From: Hyposmocoma kahamanoa
Lineage: Eukaryota; Arthropoda; Insecta; Lepidoptera; Cosmopterigidae
DNA: 64,000 nt
Assembly: GCF_003589595.1 (NCBI RefSeq)
Contig: NW_020653726.1
Coordinates: 16,417,486-16,481,485 of the forward strand
Direction: 5' to 3'
The notes beneath the pieces were generated by a model, which was given only the letters and a program-made list of their open reading frames with translations, was not told where the DNA came from and searched no databases. Shown piece by piece: positions 1-10,412 of the stretch (within the stretch, counting starts at the first letter, position 1; every line of letters begins with the position of its first letter). Both the position numbers and the translations under genes were made by a program.

Positions 1-982
1 ATAATTTCTGCTGTTTGATTTAGAATAATTTAAAATATAATAGTAGGCGACGCCCTTTGTTAATCTGGTAAACACATCTTATTAGTGTGATATTTAATGC
101 ACCGTGAGAATATCATAGTTAACGGGAAAAACATTTAATGGAACGTGGATCTTTATTGAAAAGGTTAACGTTATAAGTGTATACTCATTTGCTATACGAT
201 TCTTAATCTTCTAGTTAAGGTCACTGTGTCAGCTCCTGAATGTAAATAAGGTTTGGATTTTACTTTAGCAGCACTAAATAACTCATTTATATGCGTTTAT
301 TATTAGTAGCATATGATTTATGAATTTTGTTTCGTTTGAACAAACGTAAATCCAGTTAGGCGGGCGATTATCATATGTCACGTTGACACATCACGCGATT
401 TTATAACATTAATGTTTTCTTTTTATGTTTTTTTTTTAATATTTTGTGTAACTCTGTTTTGTTATAAATTTCCCGTTGGGTTTGATTCTTTTTGACATTT
501 CAATACTCATAAAAGATCGAACAAAGACAAAGAAAAAACGTCACTTGATAGGTACTAAAATGTAGTCAAGATTTGACATTCTACAATGGGGCTTCCACTA
601 CATTTTGTAGAAGCATGTTACTTCGATATTAACCAATTTTTTAGGCAATCTAGTAAATGGACCCTTTATCACTTTGTTTGTAAACTACAAATGAACAAAT
701 AATCTAAGAAAGGTATGATACACATTGCGTTATTTTTAATATAGCAATTAATTTTGAAACATGTTCTGATAAAATCACTCGAAAGAGGACGTCAACATCT
801 CATTAAGCAAATTTTGCCATACTTTTCCTATAGCCTTGAAATTACTGAACCATTTATGTTAAATAAACTAGTTTAGATCGTTACAAATTTCGAAATGAAA
901 TTCTTAATATGGAAAAGATCGTTCGTAACATTTGTAAACAAATAATTATGGAAGTCTATGAAAATAAATAAATAGTCAGCGC
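1..982. other. AT-rich stretch, nothing recognised
   Basis: I see no open frame with protein-like composition, no tRNA-like segment and no clear inverted repeat here. The sequence is AT-rich with homopolymer runs (for example T-runs near 430). It could be intergenic or intronic. Confidence 0.5.
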
Positions 983-1534
983 AGGCCTCCTCTCACAATG
1001 AGACGGCTATAGAGTGGATTATAAGATCAAACATGATCTCCGTGGTTGGGAATAATCTGTCGCTGCCGGCCGCAGTCAAGGCTATGGTCGACAGCGACAG
1101 GGCGTGGAAAGCAGTGTTCGCCATTCGCGAGGTGGTGGTAGGAGCGAAGGTGACGATGAACAGATGAGGGAAGATCATCTGTTCTCTCATCCGATCTATC
1201 GCAGGAGGATTGGGGGCAGGCATCGGATGCGGGGACTTCCGGTGCTCGAACGACACGTGGATGACGTGCATTGTGTGCGGAAGGCGTAGAGGGAGACTCG
1301 TTAAGTAGTCTGCATAGGTGGTGCCGGAGACGGCAGTCCCTGTTGGGTTGGCGATAATGTGCAGTTGCGTTCCTGCGTTCCCATGGAAATGCGTCAAGGC
1401 GAAGCACCGTCAGGTTTATTTGGGTTTTAGTACAAATCTGACAGCACTTCGTCTCCCCGGGCAAAGGGTATCTATGAGGATTTCCTGACGTAGAAAAGGC
1501 CTCCTTTCACAATGAGAGAGCTAAATGGTGGATT
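983..1534. repeat. 38-nt imperfect direct repeats bracketing a LINE scrap
   Basis: Positions 983-1020 and 1497-1534 begin with nearly the same sequence (AGGCCTCCTCTCACAATGAG and AGGCCTCCTTTCACAATGAG) and both run on to GTGGATT. The GC-richer 476 bp between them contains the LINE-like frame at 1033-1167. The repeats may be an unusually long target-site duplication, or two pieces of family I, which carries a similar CCTCTCACATTGAGAGG motif at 55,385-55,410 and 59,175-59,195. Confidence 0.45.
1033..1167 (+). pseudogene. R1-like LINE ORF2 C-terminal scrap
   Basis: The forward frame from 1033 reads about 45 codons beginning MISVVGNNLSLPAAVKAMV and ending at TGA 1165-1167. The string LSLPAAVKAMVDSDRAW resembles what I recall of the C-terminal tail of R1-clade non-LTR retrotransposon polyproteins in insects. 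No RT or endonuclease motif is present, so this is at most a 3' end. The longer reverse-strand frames over 993-1464 look like antisense shadows: arginine-, histidine- and proline-rich with no motif. The family call is from memory and only moderately secure. Confidence 0.4.
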
Positions 1535-2018
1535 GGGAACTTCACAAACATCATTAAATTACGTTCTAGGTTTCCTCGCTATGTTTTCTATCACCAAAAA
1601 GCTCATGGTAAAAACCCGCGACACTATGTTGAGCGTGTGCGTTATTATTATTATATTAACGTTCTCACCAATAATTAACTGTTCCATTATACTCCATCAT
1701 ATGTAACCTTTTCGTAAAAAAAATGGTCAAATTTTGAAATTACGTGCCCTATTCTCATTATTCATTCCCTTATAAATATCCAAATTCATGGTAGGTCAAT
1801 GGTGTTTAACATTTCAATTTCGAATAATGTAATTCTCATTCTGCTTGTCTTCGTCTTATCGTATCGATGACATACACTATACTACTGTGGACCAAACCTT
1901 AGCTACGCGGATCGCATCCCTAGTAGCCTCCATTAAATCCTCAAACGTGCAGTTGTTTGGGCACGCAGATCATAATGTTAGGTGAGCCATCGTTTGAATC
2001 GCAAACAATTCAGGTCAC
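1168..2018. other. No gene; short SINE E tail at 1625-1660
   Basis: The only recognisable piece is at 1625-1660 (GTGTGCG followed by ATT repeats), matching the 3' tail of SINE E at 9580-9620 on the same strand. The 64-codon frame at 1512-1706 is composed of this debris and has no protein-like signal. Confidence 0.4.
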
Positions 2019-2133
2019 TCTCCGCAACAATTGCTGTCAAATACTCGATCAAATTAGAAGACGCATTATGCCAATCAAGCTTCATACTTGACATTGCCTT
2101 TTGAATATTAATTATTTGATAGTAATGCTCTGG
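2019..2133. mobile_element. MITE family N, degenerate copy
   Basis: This foldback has arms around GCAACAATTGCTGTCAAATA and its reverse partner TATTTGATAGTAATGCTCTG, with the central AAGCTTCATACTTGACATTG shared with the copies at 4611 and 37,895. Both outer CGTCCG ends have decayed. A short non-autonomous DNA element. Confidence 0.55.
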
Positions 2134-2871
2134 TTACACAGACGCGGCCGCGGCGTGTTTTAGTGTGCCAGGGTTCAACAAACAATAATAGTGTTCCAGA
2201 CAGCGACGTTAATTTCCAGGTCTCAAACAAGGAATTACCCTGTACCACATGCACCGAAATTGCTTGTAATGGCCACGTTCTGCGATTTTACAGATTACCT
2301 CGCATTGTCGACGATTAGAAATAAACACACCCCGGCGTCGCCCTTTTCGTAATAATAATTAATCAATTACATAATGACAACCCGTCGTCGCGTACCGTCC
2401 CCGTCCATTATTCGTTATGCATTGATCCATCCACTGTTATGGGCGTGTCTGAGTTACCTACGACGAGTCTTTGTTTGTGGTGAGCGGACACTGTACAGAA
2501 CACCCAGACTAGTGTCATTACACACATTCCACTTAACATTCCCATCTAAGTTATGTGGAGTCGTCTGTAAATCTTCCGCGTAGAAGAACAGTCTCATTCA
2601 TAAGCGCGCTTTATACAAGCGAAGTTTATGATAATAAGTCAATGACGTTCAATAGAGACGATCATGTCGAAACTAACATTAGAGGGTCGTTGCATAGTTA
2701 TTCATAGTTTCAAAATTGCATGCATTCAAAACCTCGTAAATATAGCTTGAAAAGGGTCATAGTTTATTATGTTTATTATAAAACAATAACATCGCCTTGA
2801 AGTGAAAATCTCCGTTCCGGCTAGTTTGGTCCGCATACGCATTGTTACATACTTTTTATTTACTGATTTTT
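2134..2871. other. No recognised gene; unplaced 69-codon frame
   Basis: An ATG frame runs from 2374 to 2583 on the plus strand and begins MTTRRRVPSPSIIRYA. I recognise no domain, and the composition is not clearly coding. No repeat family seen elsewhere in the window is present. Confidence 0.35.
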
Positions 2872-3511
2872 AGCCGTCTTCAAAAAAGGAAGAGGATCTC
2901 AATTCGACTGAATTTTTTTTGTTTGTGTTACGCAATTACTGCGACATTTGTGAACCAATTTGGAAAGGGGGCACTTCAGTAGTGGTCCCATTAAAATTTG
3001 AAGAAAATATTCCACCCCTAAGGATGGCAAATTAGGGAATGAGTACGGTTTATTGGATTTCACCCAGCTTTCCGTTAACCGATTACAATAAAACTTGGCA
3101 AAGAAATGTAATTCCACAATTTATTTAATAAAAATGTTATATTTTTGTTGAAGCAAAACCGGTTACCTATCAGTAGTCCGAAGTGACATTTTTCAGAAAT
3201 AACGTTTGGTCGAAATTTCATAACCTCGAAAGTAATTTTGAGAGGAAAATGTTTTTTCTTTAAACCTAACTTAACCTAACCTAACCGAACCTAATCGTGT
3301 CTTTGCGATAAACATTCAACATACTCTGAAAGAACATCTGTTTCGTTATAATTCGGTTTTCGGTATAATTAAAATTCGAACAAACGTTATTTCGGACAAA
3401 AAAAAAGTCATCGAAATCGGTTCATAAATACCGGAATAATCGTGTAACAAACTTACAAAAAAAAACACTCGAATTGATAACCGGAGGACTTTCTTTGAAG
3501 TCGGTTGAAAA
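2872..3511. repeat. Composite: family B, element C, inverted family B
   Basis: Positions 2872-3118 are family B in plus orientation (start GCCGTCTTCAAAAAAGGAAG). Positions 3161-3400 are element C (GGTTACCTATCA ... CGTTATTTCGGAC), inverted relative to the copy at 46,423-46,667. Positions 3401-3511 are family B in minus orientation, ending TTTGAAGTCGGTT. So C sits between two opposed B pieces. C carries the degenerate CCTAA tract at 3263-3295. The reverse frame at 2899-3117 is translation of repeat B, not a gene. Confidence 0.65.
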
Positions 3512-4284
3512 CTATTTGACCTCATAAAAAGATTGATTCTTTATATTGAAAAGGTTATTTACACTTCCACCATAATTATTTGAATGAACATCAAACTTGC
3601 ATAATACTTAACGGGCCTGACGCTCGGCCTGAGATATCTTCTTAATAGCCTAACATTACGACCCATAAACGACGCTCTAATGATGGTCTTGTATATTTTT
3701 TCTTAAGTCTAAGTGGCATTCGGGATTCTGCAATTGTTCCCGAAGCCAATAGCTACTGCATCCATCATTTTGTCATTGTGTGAAACAAAATCATTGTTCA
3801 AGTACCATAATACATACCCTGTGTGAATAAACAACATTTCTTCATTCTTTGCGCGCTTTATACGATTCTTAGCTGTTACCGTCGTATAAATAATCAAAGT
3901 GTGTACACCTTCATAACCTTCGTGCAACTCATACTACTTTCCCCTTTTCTGTTCAAAAGGAACATTGCATTCAATACTGGCACAAAGATCACACAGCAAA
4001 ATATGGCTGGTCCGTCCTTGGTTCGGTCGAGCTGTCCTCCCCCGGATACCAAAAACTATATCCGTTCGATATCTTAAAATCCCACTAACCAGAGTTTTTA
4101 GCTTAATCCAACCAAAAACCCCAGTTGCCAAAGTTGCCACTTTTTTCGTTTAACAATCTCTATACGTAAAATTCGATTGGAAAACATTTTTTTTTACGAT
4201 TATTTAATTATTTTTTTAAAGCCGACAATTTTAGTGTCTTGTGTTGAATACAAGCAATCGGCAACTATTTATTTGAAAACCTTT
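3512..4284. other. No gene; overlapping short frames only
   Basis: Overlapping short frames on both strands (3709-4153) occupy the same bases in several phases, as expected of random open stretches. I see no domain, repeat partner or hairpin worth calling. Confidence 0.4.
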
Positions 4285-4440
4285 ATCGCGGGTGTCATGG
4301 ACACAAATCGACAATCACAAATTACACCGAAAACTGATGAAAGAAATAAGTGTAGACCATACAAATATTTATTCGGAATAAGTGTAGGCCATACAACTAT
4401 TTCGTTCGATAACCGTTCGGCCACAGAGGCAGCTATCAAG
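4285..4440 (-). mobile_element. tRNA-derived SINE E, internally duplicated
   Basis: The minus strand has the tRNA-like head near 4400-4440 (ACGGTTATCG) and the conserved body GTATGGCC...GGTGTAATTTGTG. An internal tandem duplication repeats AATAAGTGTAG.CCATACAA at about 4345-4370 and 4377-4402. Confidence 0.6.
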
Positions 4441-4610
4441 CGACGGTACGGAACATAGCAACTATTAAATAATCTGTGGTACAGTCATGCGCCTGTCACG
4501 TGAGCAACACGCCTATCCATAAGATTTGCAGGGCCACTTGGAGCTTTAAATCGCAAAGGTCTGAGGGGCACTGCCTCTATCTGGTCACTATAACTCTTAA
4601 CGCGTTTGTG

Positions 4611-4770
4611 CGACATCCGTCCAAAACAATTACTGCCAAATGAGCAATACTTGACCAAATGAAAAGACGCGTGATGCGAATGAAGCTTCATACTGGATAC
4701 TTGTCTTTTAATTTTGTCGAATATTACTTATTTGACAGTAATTGTTTCGGACGGTTGTCGGACGGAGATC
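4611..4770. mobile_element. MITE family N inside a family A copy
   Basis: Foldback element: the left arm has CCGTCCAAAACAATTACTGC, and the right arm, reverse-complemented, reads CCGTCCGAAACAATTACTGT. The centre is GAATGAAGCTTCATAC, itself close to palindromic. A non-autonomous DNA transposon with nothing coding. Confidence 0.7.
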
Positions 4771-4928
4771 GAGAGTAGCCCCCCTAATCCGAGACTACAC
4801 AAATCTAGGAAACTCGGACCCACTTCGGATGTCGCTTGTGCACTAAGTTCGTTTCGGACATTCGGACATTTCGGACCGTCATTTCTCAGATTCGGAACTG
4901 ATATGAATCGGACGTAGTGCGCAAATGA
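4771..4928. repeat. Short stretch with clustered TTCGGAC motifs
   Basis: Between the N MITE and the resumed A element, TCGGAC or TTCGGA recurs at least six times (AACTCGGACCC, CTTCGGATG, TTTCGGACATTCGGACA, TTTCGGACCG, ATTCGGAAC, AATCGGACG). It is not found elsewhere in the window and its origin is unknown. Confidence 0.45.
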
Positions 4929-5044
4929 TCTTACCCTTCAAAAACAGAACGTAGGAATGCTCATATTACTGCTTGGCGGCAGAAATGGACGGGTGGGAAT
5001 ACTTTTCAAGACGAATTATTTCACGAGGAGTTCTACTGTTACTA

Positions 5045-5824
5045 AACTTATTACAATTGAAATCTCAAAACATTTCATAGAAACAAATGAAGATTTTATA
5101 GTGAGTCTCAAATAATGATGTAGTGTTTACCTGTAAACACTCGTAATACTTCAGATGGTTCGTTGAATTCCTAGTTAGATATGCTTCAATCAAAGATACT
5201 TAACAAACAATTTGTTGCACTCTGATAAATAAAAATTCTAGCTTTCGTAGTATTTTTTTACTGAACAACATCATCCATTACTTTTTTTTAGTGCTGAACG
5301 GACTCAGTTTCATGTAAGGATAATTTCACTGTATCGAAAGAAAAAAACAAGACAGCAGAAGTTGGTCAAATTTAATCAAATTTTTTTTCATACAAAATTA
5401 ATAAAATTGACTATTTTTTAATGCTCGTAGACTTAGTTTCTTATACAGATGATTTCATTGTGGTAGAAGAAAAAAATAGCATGAGCTGGTCTAATGAAAC
5501 TCTTTATTGAAGTTGACCAACTTCTGCTGTCCCGATTTTTCTTTCAATACAATGAAATGATCCTTACGTAAAACTGAGTCGATTAGTATTTTAAATAATT
5601 TTATTATATTTTATGGACAACACCCGCTTGAGCAAAAGTTGATTATGTCAAAATGTCTGCCTTTTACTAACTAAAACGTGGCTAAGTGACAAGTGGTGAA
5701 ATATCCGCTTCAAATAGCACAAAATTGTCTTTTAAAAACAGTTAAAATTAGTCAAAGTGCTCGACTTATCGGAACTTCCCCTAACTAAACGAAATATCTT
5801 TAAACAATTTCAATATTCTAAAAC
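5045..5824. other. AT-rich stretch with a loose direct repeat
   Basis: Similar phrases about acting on a T-rich background recur near 5270-5350, 5410-5480 and 5500-5580 (for example AGTTTCATGTAAGGATAATTTC and AGTTTCTTATACAGATGATTTC in shortened form). This suggests an old local duplication. No gene is visible. Confidence 0.35.
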
Positions 5825-5837
5825 TGGGTTATGGTTT

Positions 5838-6152
5838 GTTATAATTATTAATACAAAGATCGAACACTCAGAACAAAACACTCAGAAAAAATTCCTTCGA
5901 TCCGGTCGGATTCGAACCGACGTCTTCTTGCATACCGTGCCAGACGCTATACCAACTAAGCCACGGAACGAACCAACGGACCTCACGAATTTTTCTATGT
6001 CCTTGCGTCGTGTCTTTGTACTTGGTCTTTCAACGACTTTTTAGTCGTAGCGCCATCTATGAGAAATCTATGACAGATTTATCACCCAGTTAGTACCTTT
6101 ACAGCTACTAGCCCTGGCGAGAGATGTCGCTATTCACTGTATTAATTAAATT
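5838..6152 (-). mobile_element. Complete family D element with perfect 13-bp TSD
   Basis: The element is flanked by TGGGTTATGGTTT at 5825-5837 and again at 6153-6165, a perfect 13-bp target-site duplication typical of LINE-mobilised insertions. On the minus strand a tRNA-like segment spans about 5976-5898: A-box-like TGGCTTAGTTGGTATAGCG and B-box-like GGTTCGAATCC. It ends in an ATTAATAATTATAAC tail. About 175 nt lie upstream of the tRNA-like part, so the pol III promoter is internal rather than at the 5' end; this may be a composite SINE. Related copies lie at 22,560 and 27,346. Confidence 0.8.
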
Positions 6153-6165
6153 TGGGTTATGGTTT

Positions 6166-6390
6166 TTATGATATCTCAAAAAATTATTTTGTCACTAGCC
6201 GCGTTTTAATTAGAATTGATTCACAAAAATAAAAAGACTTAATGGTTTCTAAGACAGTTTCCCAACGTCGCTTAAACCGTTGGACCTAGCCAAATACACC
6301 CTATTTGGCTCTTAATCTGATGTACTCCACTATCTCCTCTGACTTCGTGGAGTAATGTAGTCGCGACAGGTACAGCAGCGTCGTTATTTG
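6166..6390. other. Small hairpins, no gene
   Basis: Two simple hairpins are visible: AGCCAAATA/TATTTGGCT at 6295-6317 and TACTCCAC/GTGGAGTA near 6328-6356. No repeat family or coding signal was found. Confidence 0.4.
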
Positions 6391-6490
6391 CTTACATTAC
6401 TGTTCAACGGCAGAAATAGGTATAGTGTACTTACTACTGTAGTGTGCTTCCCTGGACGAACTCTTTCACAAGGAACTCTACTGCTACTAA
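6391..6490 (-). mobile_element. Family A, 5'-end fragment
   Basis: Matches the A sequence CAGAAATAGGT...TTCCCTGGACGAACTCTTTC...CTCTACTGCTACTAA. Only the portion distal to the poly(A) end remains. Confidence 0.65.
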
Positions 6491-7032
6491 AAATTCATAT
6501 TAATAATACTCATTAGTCGCTCTCATAGGATCATCATGATTAAAAACTCCAAGCATTGACTAAATTACCATGTTCTTGAGTCAAATACTCGACTCTCGAT
6601 TCGTCTCGCTCTCTTAACTCTGACCGCGTGCACGGGAAATGTCAGCTTAGATCATTTTAGCATCATTAACATGGTCATTACAATTTGAACAAGGTTATTA
6701 TATCTATTTTCCCATCTTTTGGGGCATACGACTGTAATGAGACTTTGGGTCGTTTCCTTTTGAAATAAGTTAGTAGGTAAGCTAAGAGAATGCATTAATC
6801 ACCTTCAAGAATACTGGTACTCTTTTATTCAAAACAAATTGTACTTTAGGTTTGAACATGAAATTTTAATACCGCCTCGGAAAAAGCGGAAAGCAGCAGA
6901 TTGTCTTCTAGGTATGTTGGTTTGTCGGAAACAAGATGTCGACACGAAAACCTGCTTTATCGGAAGTTATGAACACATGTATTGAATAAAATACTGTTTT
7001 TTTGTACATAATTATTTAAGTTAACTTAACTT
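6491..7032. other. No recognised feature
   Basis: AT-rich sequence without tRNA-like segments, TIRs or protein-like frames that I can support. Confidence 0.4.
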
Positions 7033-7183
7033 ATCGAGTTCTTACGTTTTCGCGATTGTTACACGTAGGAAATGAAATTATTTTTCCGGATTGAAATCGC
7101 TTATATTTTTTTCGCGTATTTGTTTTTTCAAACAAACCAACGTTTCGGGCCCTTTACAGGTCACATTGTCACGGTTGACTTAA
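7033..7183 (-). repeat. Family J repeat
   Basis: Contains the J core ACGTTTCGGGCCCTTTACAG preceded by TTGTTTTTTCAAACAAACC and TTCTTACGTTTTCGCGATTG. The best inverted partner is 45,949-46,080. Shorter pieces occur at 13,268, 16,310, 36,750, 37,320 and 54,745. Probably the end of an old retroelement; the class is not determinable here. Confidence 0.6.
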
Positions 7184-7734
7184 TTTAACTTTGTACAAAT
7201 CCCTAACTTCATTACTTACTTTTCACACATTTATTCGGATATGCAAAAGCTTCTACCATACAGCTTCTTCACGTAATAATAATAATATTTTTCATTGACT
7301 TAACACATTCGATATTTCAATACATATCTAATTGTTTTTCTTTTCTTTCTTTATGGTTAACAATAATAACATTATACAGCCAAGTTTGTTGTTACTCAAA
7401 TATTATTATCGCATACTGTTTATTTTTCTCGTTTAAACTGTTTTGGCATCTAAATACATTTTACAATTATTATTATTAAAATTTATCCAAATCACGATCA
7501 CGGCGTTTAAATAATCGATTGAATTATTAGATCCATATTTGTACGCCCATTATTATTATTAAAAAAAACATGTTTTTTTATAATAACATGAGACGGGACG
7601 AACAAATCACACTAAGTAGTCTATTGATTATTATTTTTATTGCATGTTAGTAAATTAAAGGCATATAAGCAGTGAGCACCGAGATCTTGCCACCGTTTGT
7701 GGAGTACATAAAACAAAGAATGTGTCTAATACGA
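7184..7734. other. AT-rich, ATT-repeat tracts, no gene
   Basis: Several short ATT microsatellite runs are present (near 7278, 7390, 7470 and 7550). Nothing else is recognised. Confidence 0.4.
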
Positions 7735-8109
7735 CGCGCCGCATAAGTCCGAGCAATTGAATCGAATATTGATCATATCGAACAAAAGACCCATATCAAG
7801 CAACCTGCGTTCTATTTGATTACCGTTAATGTGACAGTCTGCTGGCCACACAGGACTAACATAGTCCAGCATGCTGCGGACATAGGCTGAATACAAAATT
7901 TTAAGAGTCTCACACACGGCGTACTTGTGACGCGCAGATGGTGCGCAGAAGTCACGCGTTAAGAGTCTATTCAACCTCAAATGACTTTGGTTGTTTCCGC
8001 ATAACATTGACTGTGTTAAATCAATCACTTTAGGACCAATGTATAGTAAAATTGAGGATATACTCTGATTATTATACAGTGTGAAAACACAATTCCTAAA
8101 AACTTTCAT
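7735..8109 (-). pseudogene. Jockey/CR1-like LINE reverse-transcriptase C-terminal scrap
   Basis: The minus-strand frame of about 125 codons contains LKILYSAYVRSMLDYVSPVW, the pattern seen after the RT palm in Jockey- and CR1-type LINE polyproteins (an LY.AYVRS.L.Y...VW block), followed by a QIERR piece. No YXDD catalytic box is in range, so only the thumb and C-terminal region survives. It is flanked by unrelated AT-rich sequence and cannot function alone. Confidence 0.6.
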
Positions 8110-8745
8110 GATAAAAAAAAACTCAAACTTACATCGAAATTTTACAAGAAAACCGCTGTATTCAATAGGAACTTTACATATACCAATGATTTTTTTATAT
8201 CAACTGAACTAAATAGAACACTTATAGTATACGTACATTTTTCAAATTGCTTTAATTTTGTTTCTAAAAAAATAAATGCTAAAATAAAGTCTTAACACTA
8301 TTTGAACGAGATTTAGTCGCAGCGAGTAAATCTTTGCACACGTTCACAAATTCAGTGCCGCCGTAAACGCTTCAGCGCATGTAAATTACGTCACAGACAG
8401 CGTTACAACGTTCAATTGATTTAAAGCGCGTAAAACACGATACAATCCTAGTATTATAAGAGAAATAGTGTAACTTTGCTCGGGACCCAGGGTTATCACA
8501 TTGTTATTTCTTTTGTACATACAGGTTGTAAATTATAGTTTGAAAAACATGAAATGTTCATTCAGTACTCTAGTGCTGTATAGCAATAACCTTTGTTAAA
8601 TGCTACCTTACGTATTGATATTTTTGGTCGATTATGAGAGCATTTTAGTAGCAGTACGATTACGAAATAAAAATGAGGCACTCTCGTTCAAACAACCATA
8701 AACACAACGATAAACACGTCTAGTATTTGATGTGATTTTTTAGAA
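8110..8745. other. No recognised feature
   Basis: AT-rich. A short GC-richer patch at 8310-8430 (CGCAGCG, CGCCGTAAACGC) has no partner elsewhere in the window. No gene is supported. Confidence 0.35.
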
Positions 8746-9214
8746 TATTCCCACTAGTTCAGTTGTCCAATTCGGTTGACTGAACTAATGAGATTCTTTT
8801 TTTCGTTTATTCAGTTGACTGAACTAGCGAGACTCTTCTTCCCATTTGCTTAGTTGATTGAACTGGTATCACATGTGGTTTAGGAGTTCCTATAACCGCC
8901 TGCTGTCTCCATTATCAGGCCAGCTCGATGGTACCATAACATTGCATTGTCACCGAACATAACAGCAAAAAAAGCTTATTTTATTTTCAACTGTGCAAAC
9001 AAGATAGAAATTCTTTATAGTTCAATCAACTCACTGGAGTGGACAACAGAACTAGTGTAGAGAGAGGATGAACAATTGAACTGGTGGGAATAGCGGAAAT
9101 AAAAAATCTCTACTAAACCAGGGGCAAAAGCTTGTTTCATTTTCAACCGAACAAACGAGAAAAAAATCTGGTTAATTCAGTCAATTGAACTGGGCAACTG
9201 AACTAGTGAGAATA
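8746..9214. mobile_element. MITE K with ~40-bp terminal inverted repeats
   Basis: The left end starts TATTCCCACTAGTTCAGTTG. The right end, reverse-complemented, starts TATTCTCACTAGTTCAGTTG, with similarity continuing about 40 bp. Further TTCAGTTGACTGAACT-like words recur subterminally (8779, 8811, 8850, 9060-9080, 9175-9200). At 469 bp with no coding frame it is a non-autonomous DNA transposon. I could not settle the target-site duplication. Confidence 0.7.
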
Positions 9215-9426
9215 GAGGGATATTTTAAGCACCTATCGAATGCTTTGATTCTATAATAAACGGCGCGTGTGATGTCATAAGGTGTGATGGAATAAGGTGC
9301 GCAGTATAACGTGAGATTATCACGAAATAATGCAACTATGTACGTCCGTGCACGGCGCGCATCGAGCGTGCACACATACAGCTACGTTTGTATGGAGTTA
9401 CACTACTTGTTTTATTGTATTTAACT

Positions 9427-9620
9427 GCCTCCTTGGCCAAACGGTTGCCATGCTGAACTGCCAAACAGAGATTTCGGGTTTGATTCCCGCGCCGCGGAGG
9501 GAGACATATTTGTATGGCCTTCATTTGTTTCTATAAGTGTGTCTGTGGTACCCACGATATAGGATTTCCTTAGTTCCGGGACTATGAGTGTGTGCGTTAT
9601 TATTATTATATTATGATACG
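9427..9620 (+). mobile_element. tRNA-derived SINE E
   Basis: The head has an A-box-like TTGGCCAAACGGTTGCC and a B-box-like GGGTTTGATTCCC, followed by the family body (TTTGTATGGCC, TGTCTGTGGTACC) and an ATT-repeat tail at 9598-9615. Frames crossing it (9330-9738, both strands) are SINE translation, not genes. Confidence 0.7.
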
Positions 9621-10113
9621 AACGAATATCCAAGGCACTTTTCGCGAAAGTTTCTTTATTTTTGAGCGCGTCGCCTGTGTGTAAAAAATACGCCGTGTGT
9701 ATAGGTGTATCAGTCGCACATTTGAACGGTTGACGCATTGTATGCGTTACAGCCCAGGTTTAGGTATGTCCTTGTAATAATAATAAAAAGTATGAGTGAA
9801 CTTTAAAGCTTAGTTAACTATAGCTGAGTTAACTAGGTTTCTCAATTACAAGTAATTTTGTATTTATTACAGCACTTATGTTACTTGGGCATGTATTGTT
9901 TTAGAGCTAAACCGGTCATGGTCGTGTCATATGATAATAACAATATTTAATGGCATTATAAAATGTATTGTTTAATATTCTGGCTTCTATTTAGTGGCGT
10001 TGTGGATTTATGCGGCAACAGAGCTATGATGAACGTAATAATTTTGTTTAATTAGGAAAGGTTCGTAACAAAATTTGGTGTTTATCAAATGGAAAAGAGA
10101 TATTGACTTTTCA
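9621..10113. other. No recognised feature
   Basis: AT-rich spacer between SINE E and a family A copy. I see no coding or structural signal. Confidence 0.4.
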
Positions 10114-10412
10114 TTTTTTTTTTTATAATACCTAGTGACGGGACGAACAATTTGTAGGCCTGGTGGTAAGTGACACGCTTGTTCATAACAGTTGCAGCGC
10201 CACTTAGAGCTTAAAACCGCAAAGATCTGAGGCGCACTGCCACAGCGCCCGTCCCTCTGAGACATAATTGACAAGTCCTTATACCCTTAAGCACCCTTAC
10301 ACTTCAAAACCGAACACAGTAATGCTGACATTACTGCTTGGCGGCAGAAATAGGTAAGGTGGCAGTATTTCCCTGGATAAACTCTGTCACACGAAGTTCT
10401 ACTGATACTGTA
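10114..10412 (-). mobile_element. Family A, near full length
   Basis: Runs from an oligo(T) at 10,114-10,124 through GTGACGGGACGAACAA, GCAAAGATCTGAGGCGCACT, GACATTACTGCTTGGCGGCA to GTTCTACTGATACTGT. The reverse frame at 10,008-10,274 is a translation of it. Confidence 0.75.

Larger units (their letters stand above)
4484..5044 (-). mobile_element. Family A copy split by a 326-bp insertion
   Basis: The left part (4484-4602) carries the A sequence around GAGCTTTAAATCGCAAAGGT. The right part (4929-5044) resumes with TTACCCTTCA, GCTTGGCGGCAGAAAT and ends GAGTTCTACTGTTACTAAA. The poly(T) start is missing. The intervening 4603-4928 contains MITE N (4611-4770) plus about 155 bp rich in TTCGGAC motifs. 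Confidence 0.7.

Noticed and set aside
1027..1464. 145-codon reverse frame, the longest in the window
   Set aside because: Arginine/histidine/proline-rich antisense of a GC-rich LINE scrap; no domain or conserved pattern.
3263..3295. CCTAA/TTAGG tracts (also 12,485, 46,556 and 49,048) as a telomere or fusion point
   Set aside because: Only two to four degenerate units each; two lie inside copies of element C. Not telomeric DNA.
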